Assembly (NCBI GenBank): GCA_900551205.1
Contig: URUW01000001.1
Coordinates: 1-44,049 of the forward strand
Direction of reading: 5' to 3'
Length of the DNA: 44,049 nucleotides
Origin: an uncultured Collinsella sp.
GTDB lineage: Bacteria; Actinomycetota; Coriobacteriia; Coriobacteriales; Coriobacteriaceae
Part shown: piece by piece, positions 42,930 to 44,049 of the stretch
Position numbering within the stretch: the stretch's first letter is position 1
How the letters are laid out: each line of letters begins with the position of its first letter
Translations under genes and position numbers: made by a program
The notes under the pieces: generated by a model
Seen by the model: only the letters and a program-made list of their open reading frames with translations
Database searches by the model: none
What the model was told of the DNA's origin: nothing

Positions 42930-43058
42930 CGACATGGGTTCGAACCCGAAAGGGCGCGGAGCTGAGTAAACGCGTGAGCGTTTGCCAGCGCAGCGCGCAA
43001 GGCGCGAAAGCGCCGCAGCGGCCGCCTGCGGAGCAGGCTGAACCCCTGACGGCCCACC
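42930..43058 (+). repeat. tRNA-tail repeat element, copy B
   Basis: Same plan as the element after tRNA-Gly: a T-arm-like palindrome GGGTTCGAACCC (42936-42947), hairpins AAACGC-GTGA-GCGTTT, GGCGC-GAAA-GCGCC and GCCTGC-GGA-GCAGGC, then an exact 19-base copy of the tRNA-Lys tail (GAACCCCTGACGGCCCACC, 43040-43058). The first part aligns with 31180 onward. The tail matches its own tRNA, not tRNA-Gly. Confidence 0.75.
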
Positions 43059-43076
43059 CAAAGTAAGGAATACGAA

Positions 43077-43874
43077 ATGAAAACAAATAGATACGGAATT
43101 AGCGGCAGCACATTAAAGATAATAGCAGCCATTTCGATGGTTCTCGATCATGTAAGCAGGATCGTCCTGACTAATGGAATCATGACTCACGCATCGTACA
43201 GTCAGATATCAGACGAACAGTGGGCGATTCTAAGCGAGGCTTCGGATGTGCTTCATGTTCTTGGCAGAATTGCATTTCCCTTATTTTGCTTTTTGATAGT
43301 TGAGGGATTTTTGCATACTCATGACATAAAGAAGTACCTGCGAAATATGCTTGTCTTCGCAATCATTGCGGAGCCCATATACGATTTCGTTCAAACCGGG
43401 CAACTATTCGACCTTCGGCAACAAAATGTTATGTGTGAGCTCCTGCTTTCCTTGGTCTTTTTGATTATTCTGGAAAAGATACGAAGCCTTTCAAAATGGA
43501 AGAGATGCATCGCAGAAATTGCTCTGATTGTTTTGACAGCACTGGCAGCTGAATACACTAAACTAGATGGCGGTGTGTATGGCATTCTGCTTGTGGCTGC
43601 ATTCTATTTATTCCACGACAGCAAGGGCAAGATGTTCTTTGCTGCAGTATGCGCAGTGCTCCTTTCGTCATGCCATATAGTTGGCGGCGGATTTGAGCTT
43701 GCTGCAGCTAATGTACTTAATCCTGATGTTGCTGCCGCGGTTGTTTCGTTGCTGCTTATCAATTTTTATAATGGCAAGCGAGGGCTGAGGCTGAAATACT
43801 TCTTCTACATTTTCTATCCGGCACATCTTGCTCTGCTTTATGGTGTCTCACTTATTGTTTTGAACTGTCTTTAA
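43077..43874 (+). CDS. TraX-like membrane protein
   Basis: 265 residues, ATG preceded by AAGGAATACGAA. About seven or eight membrane segments; the N-terminus (GSTLKIIAAISMVLDHVSRI) and GRIAFPLFCFLIVEGFLHT are typical of the TraX family, first known as the F-pilin acetylase but widespread as chromosomal membrane proteins of unknown role. Codon use is clearly more A/T-rich than in neighbours such as the aminopeptidase. It starts 19 bases after the duplicated tRNA-Lys tail, so it is probably accessory DNA at a tRNA integration site. Confidence 0.85.
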   Translation: MKTNRYGISGSTLKIIAAISMVLDHVSRIVLTNGIMTHASYSQISDEQWAILSEASDVLHVLGRIAFPLFCFLIVEGFLHTHDIKKYLRNMLVFAIIAEPIYDFVQTGQLFDLRQQNVMCELLLSLVFLIILEKIRSLSKWKRCIAEIALIVLTALAAEYTKLDGGVYGILLVAAFYLFHDSKGKMFFAAVCAVLLSSCHIVGGGFELAAANVLNPDVAAAVVSLLLINFYNGKRGLRLKYFFYIFYPAHLALLYGVSLIVLNCL

Positions 43875-44049
43875 AAACTCTCAAACAAGTCTCTGAAAGC
43901 AGAACTAAATTGACCCTAAGACTGCTTGTGAATTTCCGGAAGACCTGTGAGATACGAGGATAGACAACGAGGGCTGTAGAAAGATGCTTCGAAAGCATGA
44001 ATGGCAGCGAGAAAATGAGTTCGGAAGAACCCCTCTGGATGCTCCAGCA
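43875..44049. other. Non-coding, possibly structured end of window
   Basis: No convincing gene. The right half has nested pairing on the plus strand: ATGCTT-CGA-AAGCAT (about 43983-43998) inside GGCTG / GCAGC, and CTGGATGCTCCAG near the end. This could be the start of a structured RNA running past the window, but I cannot assign a class. Confidence 0.3.

Overview
The window spans a chromosomal replication origin of a GC-rich Gram-positive bacterium. The order gyrA-gyrB-dciA-recF-dnaN-dnaA facing away from rpmH-rnpA-yidD-yidC-jag-rsmG-parA-parB is the classic actinobacterial/Firmicute origin layout. A PafB/PafC-like WYL pair, an LPxTG adhesin with a thioester domain and the general protein style suggest a gut Coriobacteriia member, probably Collinsella-like. 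The genus call is an inference from gene style, not from a search.

Left arm (1-11131, minus strand): gyrA (3' end cut by the window), gyrB, a terminator, then one apparent operon transcribed away from the origin: a three-part protein (GHKL ATPase, Gln/Pro/Met/Tyr-rich linker, winged helix), dnaA, dnaN, recF and dciA. The dnaN-dnaA gap carries five in-phase DnaA-trio triplets beside a DnaA-box-like 9-mer. The gap upstream of the ATPase gene carries further copies of an unusual box, TTTTCAACA. The DNA-binding signature of DnaA is altered at positions that contact the box in E. coli.

Right arm, first part (11375-16700, plus strand): a consensus promoter drives rpmH-rnpA-yidD-yidC-jag. It is followed by rsmG, three perfect parS sites, parA, parB and a small membrane protein. 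Two degenerate parS-like sites lie nearby, one inside dnaA and one after the parB operon. The stretch from rsmG to about 16700 is visibly richer in A/T than its flanks.

Right arm, second part (16716-30746): rlmN (minus), ddl and a DnaQ-DinG exonuclease-helicase (plus), two overlapping WYL regulators (minus), a very long membrane protein in which a degenerate M28 peptidase fold is split by about 650 low-complexity residues (plus), a small membrane protein, and a 1143-residue thioester/CnaB/LPATG surface adhesin (minus).

Right arm, third part (31000-44049): tRNA-Gly(CCC) with a downstream perfect 131-bp tandem repeat containing copies of the tRNA 3' end; purB; a tethered solute-binding protein coupled to a diguanylate cyclase; a TSCPD protein coupled to a Tat lipoprotein; an OmpR-type two-component pair; purC; a membrane protein; an M29 aminopeptidase; tRNA-Lys(TTT) with a homologous downstream element that again ends in a copy of its own tRNA tail; and then an A/T-rich TraX-like gene and a possibly structured sequence, likely the edge of an accessory region.

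Most notable for follow-up are the ATPase/prion-like/winged-helix gene at the head of the dnaA operon, the altered DnaA-DnaA-box pair, the repeat family hung on tRNA 3' ends, the split M28 protein, and a Phe at the GyrA position equivalent to E. coli Ser83.
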